Assembly (NCBI RefSeq): GCF_009646115.1
Contig: NZ_CP045720.1
Span: 3,162,001 to 3,226,000, forward strand
Length of the DNA stretch: 64,000 nucleotides
Direction of reading: 5' to 3'
Origin: Pantoea eucalypti
GTDB lineage: Bacteria > Pseudomonadota > Gammaproteobacteria > Enterobacterales > Enterobacteriaceae
Position numbers and translations under genes: made by a program. Below are positions 1 through 11,930 of the stretch, piece by piece. Every line of letters begins with the position of its first letter. Position 1 is the stretch's first letter. Below the pieces are notes generated by a model. That model saw nothing but the letters and a program-made list of their open reading frames with translations. It made no database searches and was not told where the DNA came from.

Positions 1-809
1 TTCAGCAACGCACCACCAAACACGAACAGGATGAGGATCATCGCCAGCGTCGTCAGCGAGGTAATCAGGGTACGGCTTAACGTCTGTGTCAGTGACACGT
101 TCGTAATATCGTAAGAGCTGCCGCGACGAATCTTACGGAAGTTTTCACGAATACGGTCAGAGACCACAATTTTATCGTTAAGCGAGTAGCCAATCACCGA
201 CATCAGCGAGGCAACAATTGTCAGGTCGATTTCAATGCGGAACAGCGCCAGCAGGCCGCAGGTGATGATCACGTCATGCGCCAGCGCCAGCACGGTACCC
301 AGCGCCAGACGCCACTCAAAGCGGAAACCGATATAGATCAGAATCGCAATCAGTGCAGACAGCAGCGCCATCGCACCCGCCTGCGCCAGGTCGCTACCCA
401 CACTCGGGCCAACGAACTCAATGCGCTTAACGGTCGCGTTTTGCTGGGTAGTCTGGTTAATCACCGACACCACTTTATTGCCTAACTCAGTACCCGCCGG
501 GCCGGTCACCGGTGCCATACGCACCATGACGTCACGGCTGCTGCCAAAGTTCTGCACCAGCGGCTCGTCAAAGCCCGCTTTCACCAGATCACCACGCAGG
601 ACTTCAAGGTCGGCCGGTTTTTCCAGCGCGATCTCAATCACCGTACCACCGGTGAAATCGAGGCCCCAGTTAAAACCACGCACACCCACGATCGCAATCG
701 CGGCAAGAATCAGCAGTCCTGAAATGATGAAGGCCAGCTTATCCCAGCGCATAAAGTCGACGACTTTACGCCCGTGGTTTAACTGCTCAATGTTATATTC
801 CTGTGCCAC
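1..809 (-). CDS. secF: SecF, protein translocase subunit (3' end cut by window edge)
   Basis: Inner-membrane partner of SecD in the SecDF complex, which uses the proton motive force to help pull secreted proteins out of the SecYEG channel. The visible part is about 269 residues of a protein usually near 323 aa; the C-terminus lies beyond the left edge. It begins [16 protein letters not shown] and contains the family segments [12 protein letters not shown] and, in the membrane part, [24 protein letters not shown]. The start is GTG at 809, as in E. coli, preceded by GAGGAG. It follows secD by 10 bp on the same strand, so the two are surely co-translated. Identification is very safe. Confidence 0.97.
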   Translation of the reverse strand, partial: MAQEYNIEQLNHGRKVVDFMRWDKLAFIISGLLILAAIAIVGVRGFNWGLDFTGGTVIEIALEKPADLEVLRGDLVKAGFDEPLVQNFGSSRDVMVRMAPVTGPAGTELGNKVVSVINQTTQQNATVKRIEFVGPSVGSDLAQAGAMALLSALIAILIYIGFRFEWRLALGTVLALAHDVIITCGLLALFRIEIDLTIVASLMSVIGYSLNDKIVVSDRIRENFRKIRRGSSYDITNVSLTQTLSRTLITSLTTLAMILILFVFGGALL

Positions 810-819
810 AACGCACTCC

Positions 820-2667
820 TCAGATAGACAGCTTGTTGATGCGTTTGCCACCGTAAACCAGGTTAACAATGGCACGGGTACCGATAATCGCGGTGAACAT
901 TGAGGTCGCGATACCAATTGCGGTGGTAATAGCAAAGCCTTTGATCGAACCGGTGCCGACCGCGTAAAGAATGATAACTTTGATCAGGGTGGTCACGTTC
1001 GCATCGACAATACTGGAGAAGGCGCCTTTGTAGCCCTCATGAATTGCCTGCTGAACCGAGCGCCCGTTACGCAGCTCTTCTTTAATACGTTCGTTAATCA
1101 GTACGTTAGCATCGACTGCTACCGCCAGTGTTAACACGATACCGGCAATACCCGGCATGGTCAGGGTCGCACCAGGCAGCAGGGACATGACGCCGACAAT
1201 CAGCACCAGGTTAACCAGCAGCGCACTCGTCGCAATCAGACCAAACTTCTTGTAGAACACCACCATAAACAGGATCGAGGCGAGCAGACCCCACAGGCAG
1301 GCTTCCAGACCCTGAGTAATGTTTTGCTGACCCATGGTCGGCCCGATCGTACGCTCTTCCACAATCTGGATGGGCGCAATCAACGCACCGGCACGCAGCA
1401 GCAGCGACAGCTGACGCGCTTCGTTCGGGTTGTTGATACCGGTGATGCGGAAGCTGTTCCCCAGGCGAGACTGGATATTAGCGACGTTAATCACCTCTTC
1501 CTGTTTCACCAGAATTGAACGGCCGTTAGCATCTTTTTTACCGCTGTCCTTATACTCCACAAACAGGGTCGCCATCGGCTTGCCGATGTTGTCCTTGGTG
1601 AAGTTGGACATGATGTTACCGCCTGCGCTATCAAGTGAAATGTTCACCTGTGGCTGGTTGTACTCATCCATGCTGGACGTCGAGTCGGTGATGTGGTCAC
1701 CGGTCAGGATCACCCGCTTGTAGAGCACGACCGGCTGGCCATCACGCATGTCTTTAACTTCTGAGTCACCCGGAACACGGCCACTGGCCGCCGCAGTAGG
1801 ATCTACGCTGGTGTTCACCAGACGGAATTCCAGCGTCGCGGTTGCGCCCAGAATCTCTTTGGCACGCGCCGTATCCTGAATACCCGGCAGCTCAACCACG
1901 ATGCGATCGGAGCCCTGACGCTGAACCAGTGGTTCCGCCACGCCAAGCTGGTTTACACGGTTACGCAGAATCGTAATGTTCTGCTGAACCGCATATTCAC
2001 GCGCTTCGCTGAGACGGGCATCGCTCATGGTGGCACGCAGCGCATCGCTGCCGCTGCTGTTGATCACCAGATCCTGATGACGCGAGGAGAGCCAGGAGAT
2101 CGCCGCATCACGACTGGCAGCGTCACGGAAACGAATTTCCACGCCGTAGTTCGCGATTTTGTTGACGGTGGTATAAGGGATATTTTTGGTGCGCAGATCG
2201 CTACGCAGCGTGTCAGCATTCTGCTCCTGCAGCTTGCTGAGCGCGGTGTCCATGTCCACTTCCATCAGGAAGTGCACACCACCACGCAGGTCGAGACCGA
2301 GTTTCATCGGCTCTGCTGACAGCATGCTCAGCCAGCGCGGCGTGGCTGGCGCAAGGTTCAGCGCGACAACGTAGTTCTCACCCAGCGCTTTCATGATGGC
2401 TTCACGGGCGCGTAACTGCACATCCGTATTGTTGAAGCGCGCGGTAATCGCACCATTTTCCAGCGCAACAGATTTGCTCTGGATATTGTCTTGTTTTAAT
2501 GCGGACTGAATTTGATCCAACGTCTGCTCACTGGCGGCGCTTCCGCGCGCACCAGTGATTTGAACGGCCGGATCCTCACCATACAGGTTGGGAAGCGCAT
2601 AGAGCAGGCCGACGAGAATCACGACGACCAGCATCACATACTTCCACAAAGGATAACGATTTAACAC
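820..2667 (-). CDS. secD: SecD, protein translocase subunit
   Basis: Large subunit of the SecDF secretion motor. The GTG start at 2667 gives exactly 615 aa, the E. coli length, and has AAGGGAA five bases upstream; a longer open frame to 2769 would add 34 residues absent from the family. Residues 8-28 form the first membrane helix, a long periplasmic region follows (with the conserved GLDLRGG at 124-130), and five more helices make up the C-terminal third, including [10 protein letters not shown] near residue 519, the conserved acidic site of the proton path. It lies between yajC and secF in the order yajC-secD-secF on the minus strand. Confidence 0.98.
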   Translation of the reverse strand: MLNRYPLWKYVMLVVVILVGLLYALPNLYGEDPAVQITGARGSAASEQTLDQIQSALKQDNIQSKSVALENGAITARFNNTDVQLRAREAIMKALGENYVVALNLAPATPRWLSMLSAEPMKLGLDLRGGVHFLMEVDMDTALSKLQEQNADTLRSDLRTKNIPYTTVNKIANYGVEIRFRDAASRDAAISWLSSRHQDLVINSSGSDALRATMSDARLSEAREYAVQQNITILRNRVNQLGVAEPLVQRQGSDRIVVELPGIQDTARAKEILGATATLEFRLVNTSVDPTAAASGRVPGDSEVKDMRDGQPVVLYKRVILTGDHITDSTSSMDEYNQPQVNISLDSAGGNIMSNFTKDNIGKPMATLFVEYKDSGKKDANGRSILVKQEEVINVANIQSRLGNSFRITGINNPNEARQLSLLLRAGALIAPIQIVEERTIGPTMGQQNITQGLEACLWGLLASILFMVVFYKKFGLIATSALLVNLVLIVGVMSLLPGATLTMPGIAGIVLTLAVAVDANVLINERIKEELRNGRSVQQAIHEGYKGAFSSIVDANVTTLIKVIILYAVGTGSIKGFAITTAIGIATSMFTAIIGTRAIVNLVYGGKRINKLSI

Positions 2668-2692
2668 GGCAGTTCCCTTAGGGAAGAAAGAA

Positions 2693-3024
2693 TTACAGCG
2701 CCTTGATAGTGCCTTTAGGCAGCACGGCAGCGACGAAATCACGTTTAACGACGACTTCATTGGTGTCATTCAGCGCGATAGCGACGTATCCCGTGTCAGA
2801 GACTTTCGTTACGCGGCCTACCAGGCCACCGCTGGTCAGCACTTCATCACCCTTAGAGATGGAATCCATCAGCTTCTTGTGCTCTTTCGCACGTTTCTGC
2901 TGCGGACGCAGGATCATGAAGTAGAAAATCAGACCAAACACCACCAGCATGATCACCAGAGAATACGGACTTCCCTGAGACGGTGCGCCAGCTGCAGCCA
3001 CGGCGTCAGAAATGAATAAGCTCA

Positions 3025-3025
<1 letters not shown>
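2693..3025 (-). CDS. yajC: YajC, Sec translocon accessory protein
   Basis: Small inner-membrane protein (110 aa, the family length) that associates with SecDF. It has a short periplasmic N-terminus, one membrane helix at about residues 22-39 and then the cytosolic RPQQKR motif at 40-45, typical of the YajC family. Its ATG overlaps the tgt stop codon by one base (TAATG), which implies translational coupling with tgt. The secD start lies 25 bp downstream of its stop. Confidence 0.97.
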
Positions 3026-4212
<1,187 letters not shown>

Positions 4213-4250
4213 TCACGCTATTAAGGCGGTTCCGGCTATCGGTTAATAAA

Positions 4251-5321
4251 TCAGTCGCCCACTTTTTCCAGCGGCGCCTGCGGATTTTTGCTGATAAACA
4301 TCGCGTCACCATAACTGAAGAAACGATATTGCTCAGCCACGGCTGCGTGATACGCCGCCATGGTGTGCTGATAACCGGCAAACGCCGAGACCAGCATAAT
4401 CAGCGTCGATTCGGGCAAATGGAAGTTGGTGATCAGCGCATCAATCACCTGATACTCATAGCCCGGATAGATGAAAATCTGGGTATCATCGAAGAACGGC
4501 GCAATCAGAGCATCCTGACTCGCTTTGGCGGCGCTCTCCAGCGAACGGACGGAGGTGGTGCCGACGGCGACCACCTTATTGCCGCGCGCTTTACAGGCCA
4601 GCACCGCGTCAACAACCTCCTGCGGCACTTCGGCATATTCTGCGTGCATGTGATGCTCTTCGATGGTCTCGACACGCACCGGCTGGAAAGTCCCCGCCCC
4701 AACATGCAGCGTCACAAACGCCATTTCAACGCCCTTCTCTTTCAGCGCCTGCAGCAGCGGTTCATCGAAATGCAGACCGGCGGTCGGGGCCGCGACAGCA
4801 CCCGGACGGGCGCTGTAAACCGTCTGATAAAGCTCGCGATCCGCCTCTTCATCCGGACGGTCAATATAGGGCGGCAGCGGCATATGGCCGACGCTGTTGA
4901 GAATATCGAGCACCGCGCGCTCATCATCAAAGACAATCTCAAATAGCGCATCGTGGCGTGCCACCATCGTCGCTTTCACGCTCTCATCTTCACCCAGAAG
5001 CAGTTCTGCGCCCGGCTTTGGTGCTTTCGAGGCGCGCACATGTGCCAGTACGCGCTTATCGTCGAGCATCCGCTCTACCAGCATTTCGATTTTGCCACCG
5101 CTGGCTTTACGGCCAAAGACGCGCGCCGGAATCACGCGGGTGTTGTTGAACACCAGCAGATCGCCTGGATTCAGCTTATCCAGCACGTCGGTGAAAACAC
5201 CGTGCGACAAGGCCCCGCTGGGGCCATCGAGCGACAGCAGGCGACAGCCACTGCGCTGCGCCTGGGGATAGTGAGCAATCAGGGATTCGGGCAGTTCAAA
5301 AGCAAAATCAGCGACACGCAT
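4251..5321 (-). CDS. queA: QueA, S-adenosylmethionine:tRNA ribosyltransferase-isomerase
   Basis: Transfers and isomerises the ribosyl group of SAM onto preQ1 in tRNA to make epoxyqueuosine. The ATG at 5321 gives [19 protein letters not shown] and 356 aa, identical in length to E. coli QueA; the open frame extends upstream to 5549 but that part overlaps the divergent acpH and its start and is not family sequence. Motifs [19 protein letters not shown] and VGAGTFQPV are all present. It is the first gene of the queA-tgt-yajC-secD-secF minus-strand unit; the promoter must lie in the 103-bp gap to acpH. Confidence 0.98.
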   Translation of the reverse strand: MRVADFAFELPESLIAHYPQAQRSGCRLLSLDGPSGALSHGVFTDVLDKLNPGDLLVFNNTRVIPARVFGRKASGGKIEMLVERMLDDKRVLAHVRASKAPKPGAELLLGEDESVKATMVARHDALFEIVFDDERAVLDILNSVGHMPLPPYIDRPDEEADRELYQTVYSARPGAVAAPTAGLHFDEPLLQALKEKGVEMAFVTLHVGAGTFQPVRVETIEEHHMHAEYAEVPQEVVDAVLACKARGNKVVAVGTTSVRSLESAAKASQDALIAPFFDDTQIFIYPGYEYQVIDALITNFHLPESTLIMLVSAFAGYQHTMAAYHAAVAEQYRFFSYGDAMFISKNPQAPLEKVGD

Positions 5322-5424
5322 TGAAATGTTCTTTCTCAGGCAAAAACAGGCGGCACAGTTTAGCGGAAAAACGACCAATTCTGAACAACTGGCTGCGCTA
5401 AGGCAGTTCAGCCTATAATGCGGC

Positions 5425-6006
5425 ATGAACTTTCTTGCGCATCTCCATCTGGCTAAGCTGGCCAACAGCTCCTTACTCGGCAATTTAATGGCCGACTTTG
5501 TGCGTGGCAACCCGCACCAGCACTGGTCTGCACCTGTTGCAGACGGCATTCTGATGCATCGTCGTCTGGATGTGATGACCGATGGGCTGCCGGAAGTGCG
5601 CAGCGCCCGTCAGCTGTTCCGTGCGGAAACGTATCGCGTGGCACCCATCACACTGGATGTCATCTGGGACCATTTTTTGGCGCGTCACTGGCAGCGTTTC
5701 ACACCCGAGCAGACGCTGGTGCAGTTTTCTGCCGCCGCCGAGCGCGAAATCCTGCCGCAACTGCCAGATACCCCCACTGAATTTCAGGAACTCAATGCTG
5801 TGATGTGGCGTGAGCGCTGGTTTGAGCATTATGCCCAGCCTGCACGGCTTGAGCGGGTGCTGCACGGCATGGCCAGCCGCCGTCCACGCCTGGCGGCACT
5901 GCGCGACTCCTACCATGATTTCACCGAACATTATGATCAGCTGGAAGCGCTGTTTTTTATTTTTTATCCGCGTTTAATGGCGCTGGCGACCAGCAGAACC
6001 CTGTAA
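5425..6006 (+). CDS. acpH: AcpH, acyl carrier protein phosphodiesterase
   Basis: Removes the 4'-phosphopantetheine arm from acyl carrier protein. At 193 aa it has exactly the E. coli AcpH (YajB) length and begins [20 protein letters not shown] with the family segment NLMADFVRG. It is divergent from queA as in E. coli. The next conserved E. coli neighbour, malZ, is replaced here by an inositol-phosphatase/phytase-like pair. Confidence 0.95.
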   Translation: MNFLAHLHLAKLANSSLLGNLMADFVRGNPHQHWSAPVADGILMHRRLDVMTDGLPEVRSARQLFRAETYRVAPITLDVIWDHFLARHWQRFTPEQTLVQFSAAAEREILPQLPDTPTEFQELNAVMWRERWFEHYAQPARLERVLHGMASRRPRLAALRDSYHDFTEHYDQLEALFFIFYPRLMALATSRTL

Positions 6007-6027
6007 AACCCGATCCTCTGCTGCCGG

Positions 6028-6046
6028 GCTGGCGGATGCCAGCTTT
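6028..6046 (+). terminator. Weak hairpin after acpH
   Basis: A 6-bp GCTGGC/GCCAGC stem with a GGAT loop is followed by TTT and a mixed tail, 22 bp after the acpH stop. The stem is short and the T run poor, so termination would be partial at best. Confidence 0.35.
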
Positions 6047-6213
6047 CGTCTGAATAAAAAGCCGCTTTCCTGACTTCCCGCCATCTTGCCATTGCTGCTT
6101 ATCTGCGGCTTAATGAAGCCTTTCTTAACAATAGCTAAGAAAACATTACAGCCAGACCGCCTGCTCAGGCGCACCTTCCGTTCGTTATGGCAAAAAAATC
6201 ATAAGAGGAAAAG

Positions 6214-7026
6214 ATGTCATCCGCTTCGCATTCTGAAATAGACGCGCGTTATCGTTACGCCTGCGACATTGCCCGTGCTGCGGGCAGCCGGGCTTTGTCA
6301 TGGTATCAACAGCGTCAGACATTGGTAGTGGAACACAAAAGGGATTTGCAGGATGTGGTCAGCGAGGCTGATCGTAACGTTGAGGCATTAATTAAGTCGT
6401 TAATTGCCGAGCGTTTTCCTGAGGATGCCGTCTATGGCGAAGAGAGCGGTGGCGAGGTCCAGGGCGCGCCTTTTATCTGGGTCGTTGATCCGATCGATGG
6501 CACCGCCTGCTTCGTCAATGGCCTGCCTAACTGGTGCGTCTCGCTGGCCGTCGTCTGTGAGGGCGAACCGGTGATCGGCGTGGTCTGCGATCCTAACCAT
6601 CAGGAGCTGTTTCATGCACGAGCGGGCCAGGGCGCGTGGGTTAATGAGAGCCGTCTGCAGGCCCATGACGCGCAGCATCTCAACGAGGGGTTACTCGGCA
6701 TCAGCAACTCCAGCCGCACACCGGGTGAAAGTACCTCGCGGTTGATTCGCGGCTTAACAGAACAGGGTGGCATGTTTATTCGTATCGGTTCTGGTGCGCT
6801 TACCAGCGCCTGGGCCGCCGCCGGGCGGCTGATTGGCTACTATGAAGCGCATATGCATCCCTGGGACAGTCTGCCGGGCATCGTCCTGATGCGTGAAGCA
6901 GGCGGTGTCACCAATGATTACCTGCGTAATGACGGAATGAAAAACGGCAACCCGGTGTTGCTGTCCAATGCAGCCCTTTACCCGAAAATAAAAGCGCTGA
7001 CCGGCAATCTGGCGCTGGAGGAATAA
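6214..7026 (+). CDS. Inositol monophosphatase family protein
   Basis: A 270-aa magnesium-dependent phosphatase of the IMPase/FBPase fold. The metal-binding motifs are clear: GEESGG near residue 77, WVVDPIDGT near residue 91, and HPWDSLPG near residue 220. The family contains inositol monophosphatases, SuhB and nucleotide or histidinol phosphatases; SuhB itself is a different, highly conserved gene, so the substrate is open. There is no signal peptide, so the enzyme is cytosolic. A good ribosome site (AAGAGGAAAAG) precedes the ATG. Its stop codon directly abuts the ATG of the histidine acid phosphatase, which implies a joint role in releasing phosphate from phosphoesters, perhaps inositol phosphates. 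Confidence 0.88.
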   Translation: MSSASHSEIDARYRYACDIARAAGSRALSWYQQRQTLVVEHKRDLQDVVSEADRNVEALIKSLIAERFPEDAVYGEESGGEVQGAPFIWVVDPIDGTACFVNGLPNWCVSLAVVCEGEPVIGVVCDPNHQELFHARAGQGAWVNESRLQAHDAQHLNEGLLGISNSSRTPGESTSRLIRGLTEQGGMFIRIGSGALTSAWAAAGRLIGYYEAHMHPWDSLPGIVLMREAGGVTNDYLRNDGMKNGNPVLLSNAALYPKIKALTGNLALEE

Positions 7027-8283
7027 ATGACGATGCCTGCCCTGTACCGCTGCGCGCTGATCCTCAGTTCTCTCTGGCTGCTAAGCCCGGCGTCACAGGC
7101 GGCGGATTACCAGCTGGAGAAAGTAGTCGAACTGAGCCGTCACGGTGTTCGTCCGCCCACGCCCGGCAATCGCAAAGAGATCGAAGCCGCCAGCCAGCAA
7201 CCCTGGACGCAGTGGACCACTGCCGATGGTGAGCTGACCGGCCATGGCTACAGCGCTGTGGTGAATAAAGGACGCTGGGAAGGCGATCGCTATCGTCAGC
7301 TCGGGCTGCTGAGCACGGGCTGTCCTGACGCGGCTGAGGTCTACGTTCGCGCCAGTCCGCTTCAGCGCACCCGCGCCACCGCCGCGGCGCTGACGGACGG
7401 CGCATTTCCCGGCTGCGGCGTGCCCGTGCATCACGTAGCAGGCGATGCCGATCCCCTGTTTCAGAGCGAAAAGCTGACCATCACCCGGACCGATCCCGCT
7501 CAGGAGCTCGCCGCGAAACAGCAGAAAGCAGGCGATCTGGCCCGGCTACAACAGCAGCTGCAGCCGGCGATTCAGCAACTGAAAGCTGCCGTCTGCCCGC
7601 CCGCAACAGATTGCCCGTTGTTTGATGCGCCCTGGGCGTTTCGGCAGACGCGCAACGGCAATACTTACGTTTACGGGCTGAGTGTGATGGCGAGCATGGT
7701 GGAGACGCTGCGACTGGGTTACAGCGAAAACCTGCCGTTTGATCAGCTCGCCTGGGGACACATCACCTCGGCCGCGCAGATCACCTCGCTGCTTCCATTG
7801 CTGACCGCCAACTACGATCTGAGCAACGATATCCTTTATCTGGCTCAGCACCGTGGCTCAATACTGCTTAACGCCCTGCTGTCAGAAATTGCGTCTGACA
7901 GCTCGCCAACCCGCTGGCTGATTCTGGTGGCGCATGACACCAACATCGCAATGGTGCGCACTCTGATGGACTTTAGCTGGCAGTTACCCGGCTATTCACG
8001 CGGCAACATTCCGCCGGGCAGCAGTCTGGTGCTGGAGCGCTGGCGCGACATACACAGTGGCAAACGTTTTTTGCGACTCTATTTTCAGGCGCAGAGTCTG
8101 GATGGTATCCGACAGCTGCAACCAATTGATGATAAACATCCGTTATTACATCAGGAATGGCATCAGTCAGACTGCAGAGTTACCCATGTCGGCGTGCTCT
8201 GCCCTTATCAATCCACGCTGACTCAGCTGCGGAAAAACCTGGATAACAGCGCTGTGTTGCCGGTTTCGGTTATATTGCCCTGA
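7027..8283 (+). CDS. Periplasmic histidine acid phosphatase, AppA/phytase type
   Basis: A 418-aa secreted phosphatase of the two-domain histidine acid phosphatase family. Residues 1-25 form a signal peptide ending in SQA. The nucleophile motif RHGVRPP lies at 38-44 and the proton donor motif HDTN near 303. The HDTN form is that of AppA-type phytase, whereas the glucose-1-phosphatase Agp has HDSN, so a phytase or general acid phosphatase is the better guess. The ATG follows the previous stop codon with no gap (TAAATG); a second ATG two codons on is also possible. Pairing with an inositol-phosphatase-family enzyme is the notable context. Substrate is inferred only. Confidence 0.88.
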   Translation: MTMPALYRCALILSSLWLLSPASQAADYQLEKVVELSRHGVRPPTPGNRKEIEAASQQPWTQWTTADGELTGHGYSAVVNKGRWEGDRYRQLGLLSTGCPDAAEVYVRASPLQRTRATAAALTDGAFPGCGVPVHHVAGDADPLFQSEKLTITRTDPAQELAAKQQKAGDLARLQQQLQPAIQQLKAAVCPPATDCPLFDAPWAFRQTRNGNTYVYGLSVMASMVETLRLGYSENLPFDQLAWGHITSAAQITSLLPLLTANYDLSNDILYLAQHRGSILLNALLSEIASDSSPTRWLILVAHDTNIAMVRTLMDFSWQLPGYSRGNIPPGSSLVLERWRDIHSGKRFLRLYFQAQSLDGIRQLQPIDDKHPLLHQEWHQSDCRVTHVGVLCPYQSTLTQLRKNLDNSAVLPVSVILP

Positions 8284-8301
8284 GTCTGTGGCTAATGAAA
8301 T

Positions 8302-8328
8302 TAAGGCCGCAGTCTCAATGCGGCCTTA
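8302..8328 (+). terminator. Terminator of the IMPase/AppA-like operon
   Basis: A perfect 10-bp stem (TAAGGCCGCA / TGCGGCCTTA) around a 7-base loop lies 19 bp after the stop codon. It is followed by TTAAT, a short but plausible U-rich tail. Confidence 0.65.
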
Positions 8329-8470
8329 TTAATGTTAACCACGGTTAATTAACGCCACTCCGACCTATTCTTATTTAAAACGACTGACTATCAGCGCTAC
8401 CCGTTTTGTTTTACGATAGTTACGTCAATCATCCCTTTATTAACTATTTTCCTGTAATCCTTGAGTATTT

Positions 8471-8495
8471 CGGCGACTGGTTTCGCCGTTTTTTA
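8471..8495 (+). terminator. Second plus-strand Rho-independent terminator
   Basis: Stem CGGCGA/TCGCCG with loop CTGGTT, immediately followed by a run of seven T. It is a textbook terminator about 145 bp after the first one, with no gene visible in between, so it is either a backup or the end of an unannotated small transcript. Confidence 0.65.
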
Positions 8496-8757
8496 TTTCT
8501 GCCTTTATTACCCTTCGTGCCCGATTAGCTGCACCCTCTCCTGCTCAGGCTCTCTTGTGTCCCTGTCCCCGGTTTGCATCCTCCGTGATATTCACTGCTC
8601 TTTGAAATAATCATTCCCGGAACTATTTGCTGAAATAATGTGATGCATGACCTTATTTCGCTGATACACAATAAGTGCCGAATAAAAGGAGTTCGTGTTG
8701 TGGCGGGGATCACATAAATAATCAGATGCGGGGAAAATTTGAGAGGGGAAATAGCGT

Positions 8758-8790
8758 GTTCTGCTCCCCCATAAATCGGGAGAGCAGAAC
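8758..8790 (-). terminator. Hairpin downstream of proY
   Basis: A long stem (GTTCTGCTC with GAGCAGAAC, plus inner CCC/GGG pairs) sits 7 bp after the proY stop on the minus strand. No U run follows, so it may protect the 3' end more than terminate. Confidence 0.45.
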
Positions 8791-8796
8791 AGAGGA

Positions 8797-10149
8797 TTAG
8801 CGGGTTTTACGCACCAGCTTATAACCCAGCAGCAATACCACTATCCACACCATACCCACATAGAGTGAAATACGGGTATCGGGGAAATATCCAATCAGCC
8901 CGATGATAAAGCAGAGGAAGGCAACGCCGACACCCGCCGTCCAGCTGCCACCTGGCAGTGCAAACTTCAGCTTACTGGCCGCCTCTTTGCCAATTTTGCG
9001 ACGGAACGCGATCTGCGACAGCAGAATCATGATCCAGACCCATACTGTTGCAAAGGTCGCCAGCGACGCGATCACCAGGAAGACTTTTTCGGGCATCAGG
9101 TAGTTGAGATAGACCGCAATCAGCATGGCAAACATCATCACGACAACCGTCACCCACGGAATTCCGCGTGAAGAGACCTTCATAAAGACTTTAGGCGCAT
9201 GGCCTTGCTGCGCCATTCCGTGCAGCATGCGACCCACACCAAACACATCGCTGTTAATCGCCGAGAGTGACGCGGTCAGCACCACAAAATTGAGGATAGA
9301 GGCGGCGGCGGCGATGCCAAGATGCTGGAATGTCAGCACAAACGGGCTGCCCGACGTGCCTACCTGATTCCATGGGTAGATGGACATAATCACAAACAGC
9401 GTACCGACATAGAACACCAGAATGCGCCACGGCACTGAGTTAATCGCACGCGGAATCGACTTCTCCGGATCTTTCGCTTCACCCGCCGTAATCCCGATAA
9501 TCTCAATGCCGCCGTAGGCGAACATCACCATCTGCAGCGACAGCAGCATGCCGACCACGCCGTGCGCGAAGAAGCCGCCATTGGTCCATAAATTATGGAT
9601 GCCGGTCGGCTGGCCGCCGTTGCCAATCCCCCAGATGATCATGCCGAAACCGGCCAGAATCATCACAATGATGGTGGCGACTTTGAAGAAGGAGAACCAG
9701 AACTCCACTTCACCGAACACTTTCACGCTCATCAGATTGACGGCACCGATGATCAGCACCACGCTCAGCACCCAAATCCAGTGCGGCACCTCGGGGAACC
9801 AGACGCCCATATAGATGCCGAACGCGGTGACATCTGCAATCGCGACAATCAGGATCTCAAAACAGTAGGTCCAGCCGGTAATGTAACCCGCCATCGGCCC
9901 AAGATAGTCCTGCGCATAGCGTGAAAAGGAACTGGCCTGAGGATTATTAACGGACATCTCACCCAGCGCACGCATGATGATGTAAGCCACGGCCCCACCG
10001 ATGATATAGGCGAGCAGCACGCTCGGGCCGGCCATTTTTATCGCGTCGGCGGAACCGTAAAACAGCCCGGTGCCAATCGCCGATCCCAGCGCCATAAAAC
10101 GGATGTGGCGCGTGCTCAGTCCGCGTTTGAGCTTGTTGGTTTCTTGCAT
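8797..10149 (-). CDS. proY: ProY, amino acid permease (proline-specific type)
   Basis: APC-superfamily permease of 450 aa with about 12 hydrophobic segments. It opens with [21 protein letters not shown], the signature N-terminus of the enterobacterial AAT subfamily, and has the [20 protein letters not shown] region of ProY. Its place directly downstream of brnQ on the same strand, next to phoR-phoB, matches E. coli brnQ-proY and supports ProY over related permeases (GabP, AroP). It transports proline or related amino acids across the inner membrane; specificity is inferred from orthology. A terminator separates it from brnQ. Confidence 0.92.
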   Translation of the reverse strand: MQETNKLKRGLSTRHIRFMALGSAIGTGLFYGSADAIKMAGPSVLLAYIIGGAVAYIIMRALGEMSVNNPQASSFSRYAQDYLGPMAGYITGWTYCFEILIVAIADVTAFGIYMGVWFPEVPHWIWVLSVVLIIGAVNLMSVKVFGEVEFWFSFFKVATIIVMILAGFGMIIWGIGNGGQPTGIHNLWTNGGFFAHGVVGMLLSLQMVMFAYGGIEIIGITAGEAKDPEKSIPRAINSVPWRILVFYVGTLFVIMSIYPWNQVGTSGSPFVLTFQHLGIAAAASILNFVVLTASLSAINSDVFGVGRMLHGMAQQGHAPKVFMKVSSRGIPWVTVVVMMFAMLIAVYLNYLMPEKVFLVIASLATFATVWVWIMILLSQIAFRRKIGKEAASKLKFALPGGSWTAGVGVAFLCFIIGLIGYFPDTRISLYVGMVWIVVLLLGYKLVRKTR

Positions 10150-10170
10150 AACAACCTGTACCTGTGAAAT

Positions 10171-10197
10171 GAAAAAACCACGGGCAGGCCCGTGGTT
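10171..10197 (-). terminator. Rho-independent terminator between brnQ and proY
   Basis: On the minus strand AACCACGGG and CCCGTGGTT form a 9-bp stem with a 4-base loop followed by TTTTTT. It lies 22 bp after the brnQ stop and 21 bp before the proY start, so proY expression must rely on readthrough or its own start signals. Confidence 0.8.
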
Positions 10198-10219
10198 AAA
10201 GAAAAATCAGTGCGTTCTG

Positions 10220-11539
10220 TTACGAGTGAACGGCAACCTGTTCCGGCCCCTTCACCCGATCAACAACAGCGGCAATCAGCAGCATCACCAGCGACGGCGG
10301 CAACCAGGCGAGACCCTGATCGGCCAGCGGCAGATGCTGACTGAAAGCGGGCAGCAAATCTTTAAACCCGGTGGTTTTAATCGCATCAACAATGCCAAAC
10401 AGCAGGCTTACCAGCATAGCTGGCGCGATAATCCGGCTGCTCTTGTTCCACCAGTTGAGGGTGAAACTCAGTACAACCAGCACGATACAAGGCGGGTAAA
10501 TCGCCGTGAGTACCGGGATGGAGATCTGAATCAGGTGGCTCAGGCCGAGGTTCGACACCACCATCGAGAACAGACCCAGAATAAACACCAGCGTTTTATA
10601 CGATAACGGCAGGTATTGCGCAAAAAATTCCGCACAGGCACAGGTCAGGCCAACGGCGGTCACCATGCAGGCAACAAAAATCAGTGCGGCCAGGAAGAGA
10701 CTGCCCATATTGCCAAAGGTGTGCTGAACATACGCATGCAGAATCGCTGCGCCGTTGGCGTTTTGATCAACCAGCGCACCGCTGCCCGCGCCCAGCTTAA
10801 ACAGGCAAAGGTAGACCAGCGTCAGGCCCAGACCCGCGATCAGGCCTGCCAGCACGGTATAGCGCGTCAGCAGCGCGGCATTGTCGACGCCACGCGAACG
10901 GGCGGCGTTGACAATCACGATGCCAAAAACCAGCGCGCCCAGCGTATCCATCGTCAGATAGCCGTTAACGAAACCGCTTGAGAACGCCGCATGCTGATAA
11001 TCAACGGTCGCGGGAATGGTGCCACCCGCCGGCCACACCAGTGCAGCCACGCCCAGCACGGTCAGCGCGATAATTTTCAAGGGCGCAAGGAAGTGACCTA
11101 CAGTGTCGAGCAGTTTGCCCGGATAAAGCGATACACCAATCACCAGCGCGAAGTAGATCAGGCTGTAGATAAACAGGGGCAGCGCACCATCGCCGGTCAG
11201 CGGCGCAATACCCATCTCAAATGAAACCGTTGCCGTACGCGGGGTGGCAAACAGCGGCCCAACAGCCAGATAGCACACGGTAGCCAGCACAATGCCCGCA
11301 ACCTTGCCAATCGGAGTGCTGAGTGCATCCACGCCGCCGCCGACGCGAGCCAGCGCGATCACGGTCATCACCGGTAACCCGACTGCGGTAATCAGAAAAC
11401 CAATTGCGGCGGTCCAGACGTGTTCACCAGACTGAATACCGACCATTGGCGGGAAAATGATGTTGCCCGCGCCAACAAACAGGGCGAATGTCATAAAGCC
11501 CAGCGCGAGAATGTCCTTCGAAGTTAAACGATGTGTCAT
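10220..11539 (-). CDS. brnQ: BrnQ, branched-chain amino acid transport system II carrier
   Basis: Sodium-coupled carrier for leucine, isoleucine and valine in the inner membrane. From the ATG at 11539 ([15 protein letters not shown]) the protein is 439 aa, the E. coli length; four extra upstream codons are possible but match nothing in the family. Segments [32 protein letters not shown] and [20 protein letters not shown] are family hallmarks, and about 12 hydrophobic helices are visible. It is transcribed ahead of proY. Confidence 0.97.
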   Translation of the reverse strand: MTHRLTSKDILALGFMTFALFVGAGNIIFPPMVGIQSGEHVWTAAIGFLITAVGLPVMTVIALARVGGGVDALSTPIGKVAGIVLATVCYLAVGPLFATPRTATVSFEMGIAPLTGDGALPLFIYSLIYFALVIGVSLYPGKLLDTVGHFLAPLKIIALTVLGVAALVWPAGGTIPATVDYQHAAFSSGFVNGYLTMDTLGALVFGIVIVNAARSRGVDNAALLTRYTVLAGLIAGLGLTLVYLCLFKLGAGSGALVDQNANGAAILHAYVQHTFGNMGSLFLAALIFVACMVTAVGLTCACAEFFAQYLPLSYKTLVFILGLFSMVVSNLGLSHLIQISIPVLTAIYPPCIVLVVLSFTLNWWNKSSRIIAPAMLVSLLFGIVDAIKTTGFKDLLPAFSQHLPLADQGLAWLPPSLVMLLIAAVVDRVKGPEQVAVHS

Positions 11540-11930
11540 ACGGCCTGTCACTGATGTTGCGGTGGAAGTTGGGTTAGTGTTGTCCCCTCGCTGCGTGTAA
11601 ACCGCGATCTGGCTGACAATGTCAGCGCATTATGCTCGTCGCAGGGTAAAGCGCAGGTGATTTAAGCTGCTTTTATTCTGTTCACAGAGGGATGGATCGA
11701 CAACGGCGCTAAGTAAAACGTTTATAGCGGTGAAAGGCAATACGGGATCGGAAAACCAGAAGGTTATACCACCATTTTTCCCAAAGGCAGTGGATAGCGT
11801 TAATTTTTGCTGCAGGGACACAAGATGATGTGCCTAAATAATAGACAGAGCGTGAGAAATCCCCGCATGAACGGGGTTTCAGATACACAAAAGGCGCGTT
11901 TTACGCGCCTGTCTGCACAACGTTACAGCA
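11540..11930. other. 391-bp gap upstream of brnQ
   Basis: Carries the brnQ promoter region (not resolved) and, at 11861-11910, two hairpins that end the transcript of the methionine synthase-like gene. I see no gene and no leader peptide with runs of Leu, Ile or Val codons. Confidence 0.4.
11887..11910 (-). terminator. Terminator of the methionine synthase-like gene
   Basis: On the minus strand AGGCGCGT pairs with ACGCGCCT and is followed by TTTTGTG, about 20 bp past the stop codon. A further hairpin (CCCCG/CGGGG, 11861-11876) follows downstream. Confidence 0.7.

Larger units (their letters stand above)
8284..8796. other. 513-bp gap between the AppA-like gene and proY
   Basis: Convergent gap holding three hairpins (listed separately): a terminator for the phosphatase operon, a second plus-strand terminator about 150 bp later, and a hairpin serving proY. 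Between them I see no convincing gene; a 62-codon minus-strand frame at 8525-8713 lacks a ribosome site and family features. The AT-rich stretch 8380-8520 before the second terminator could hold a small transcript, but no clear promoter was found. Confidence 0.4.

Noticed and set aside
8525..8713. 62-codon minus-strand open frame in the gap upstream of proY end
   Set aside because: No ribosome site, no hydrophobic or domain pattern, and amino acid composition typical of noise.
11861..11876. Hairpin CCCCG-CATGAA-CGGGG that looks like a type I-E CRISPR repeat core
   Set aside because: It occurs once, with no spacer periodicity and no cas genes, and sits where a terminator is expected.
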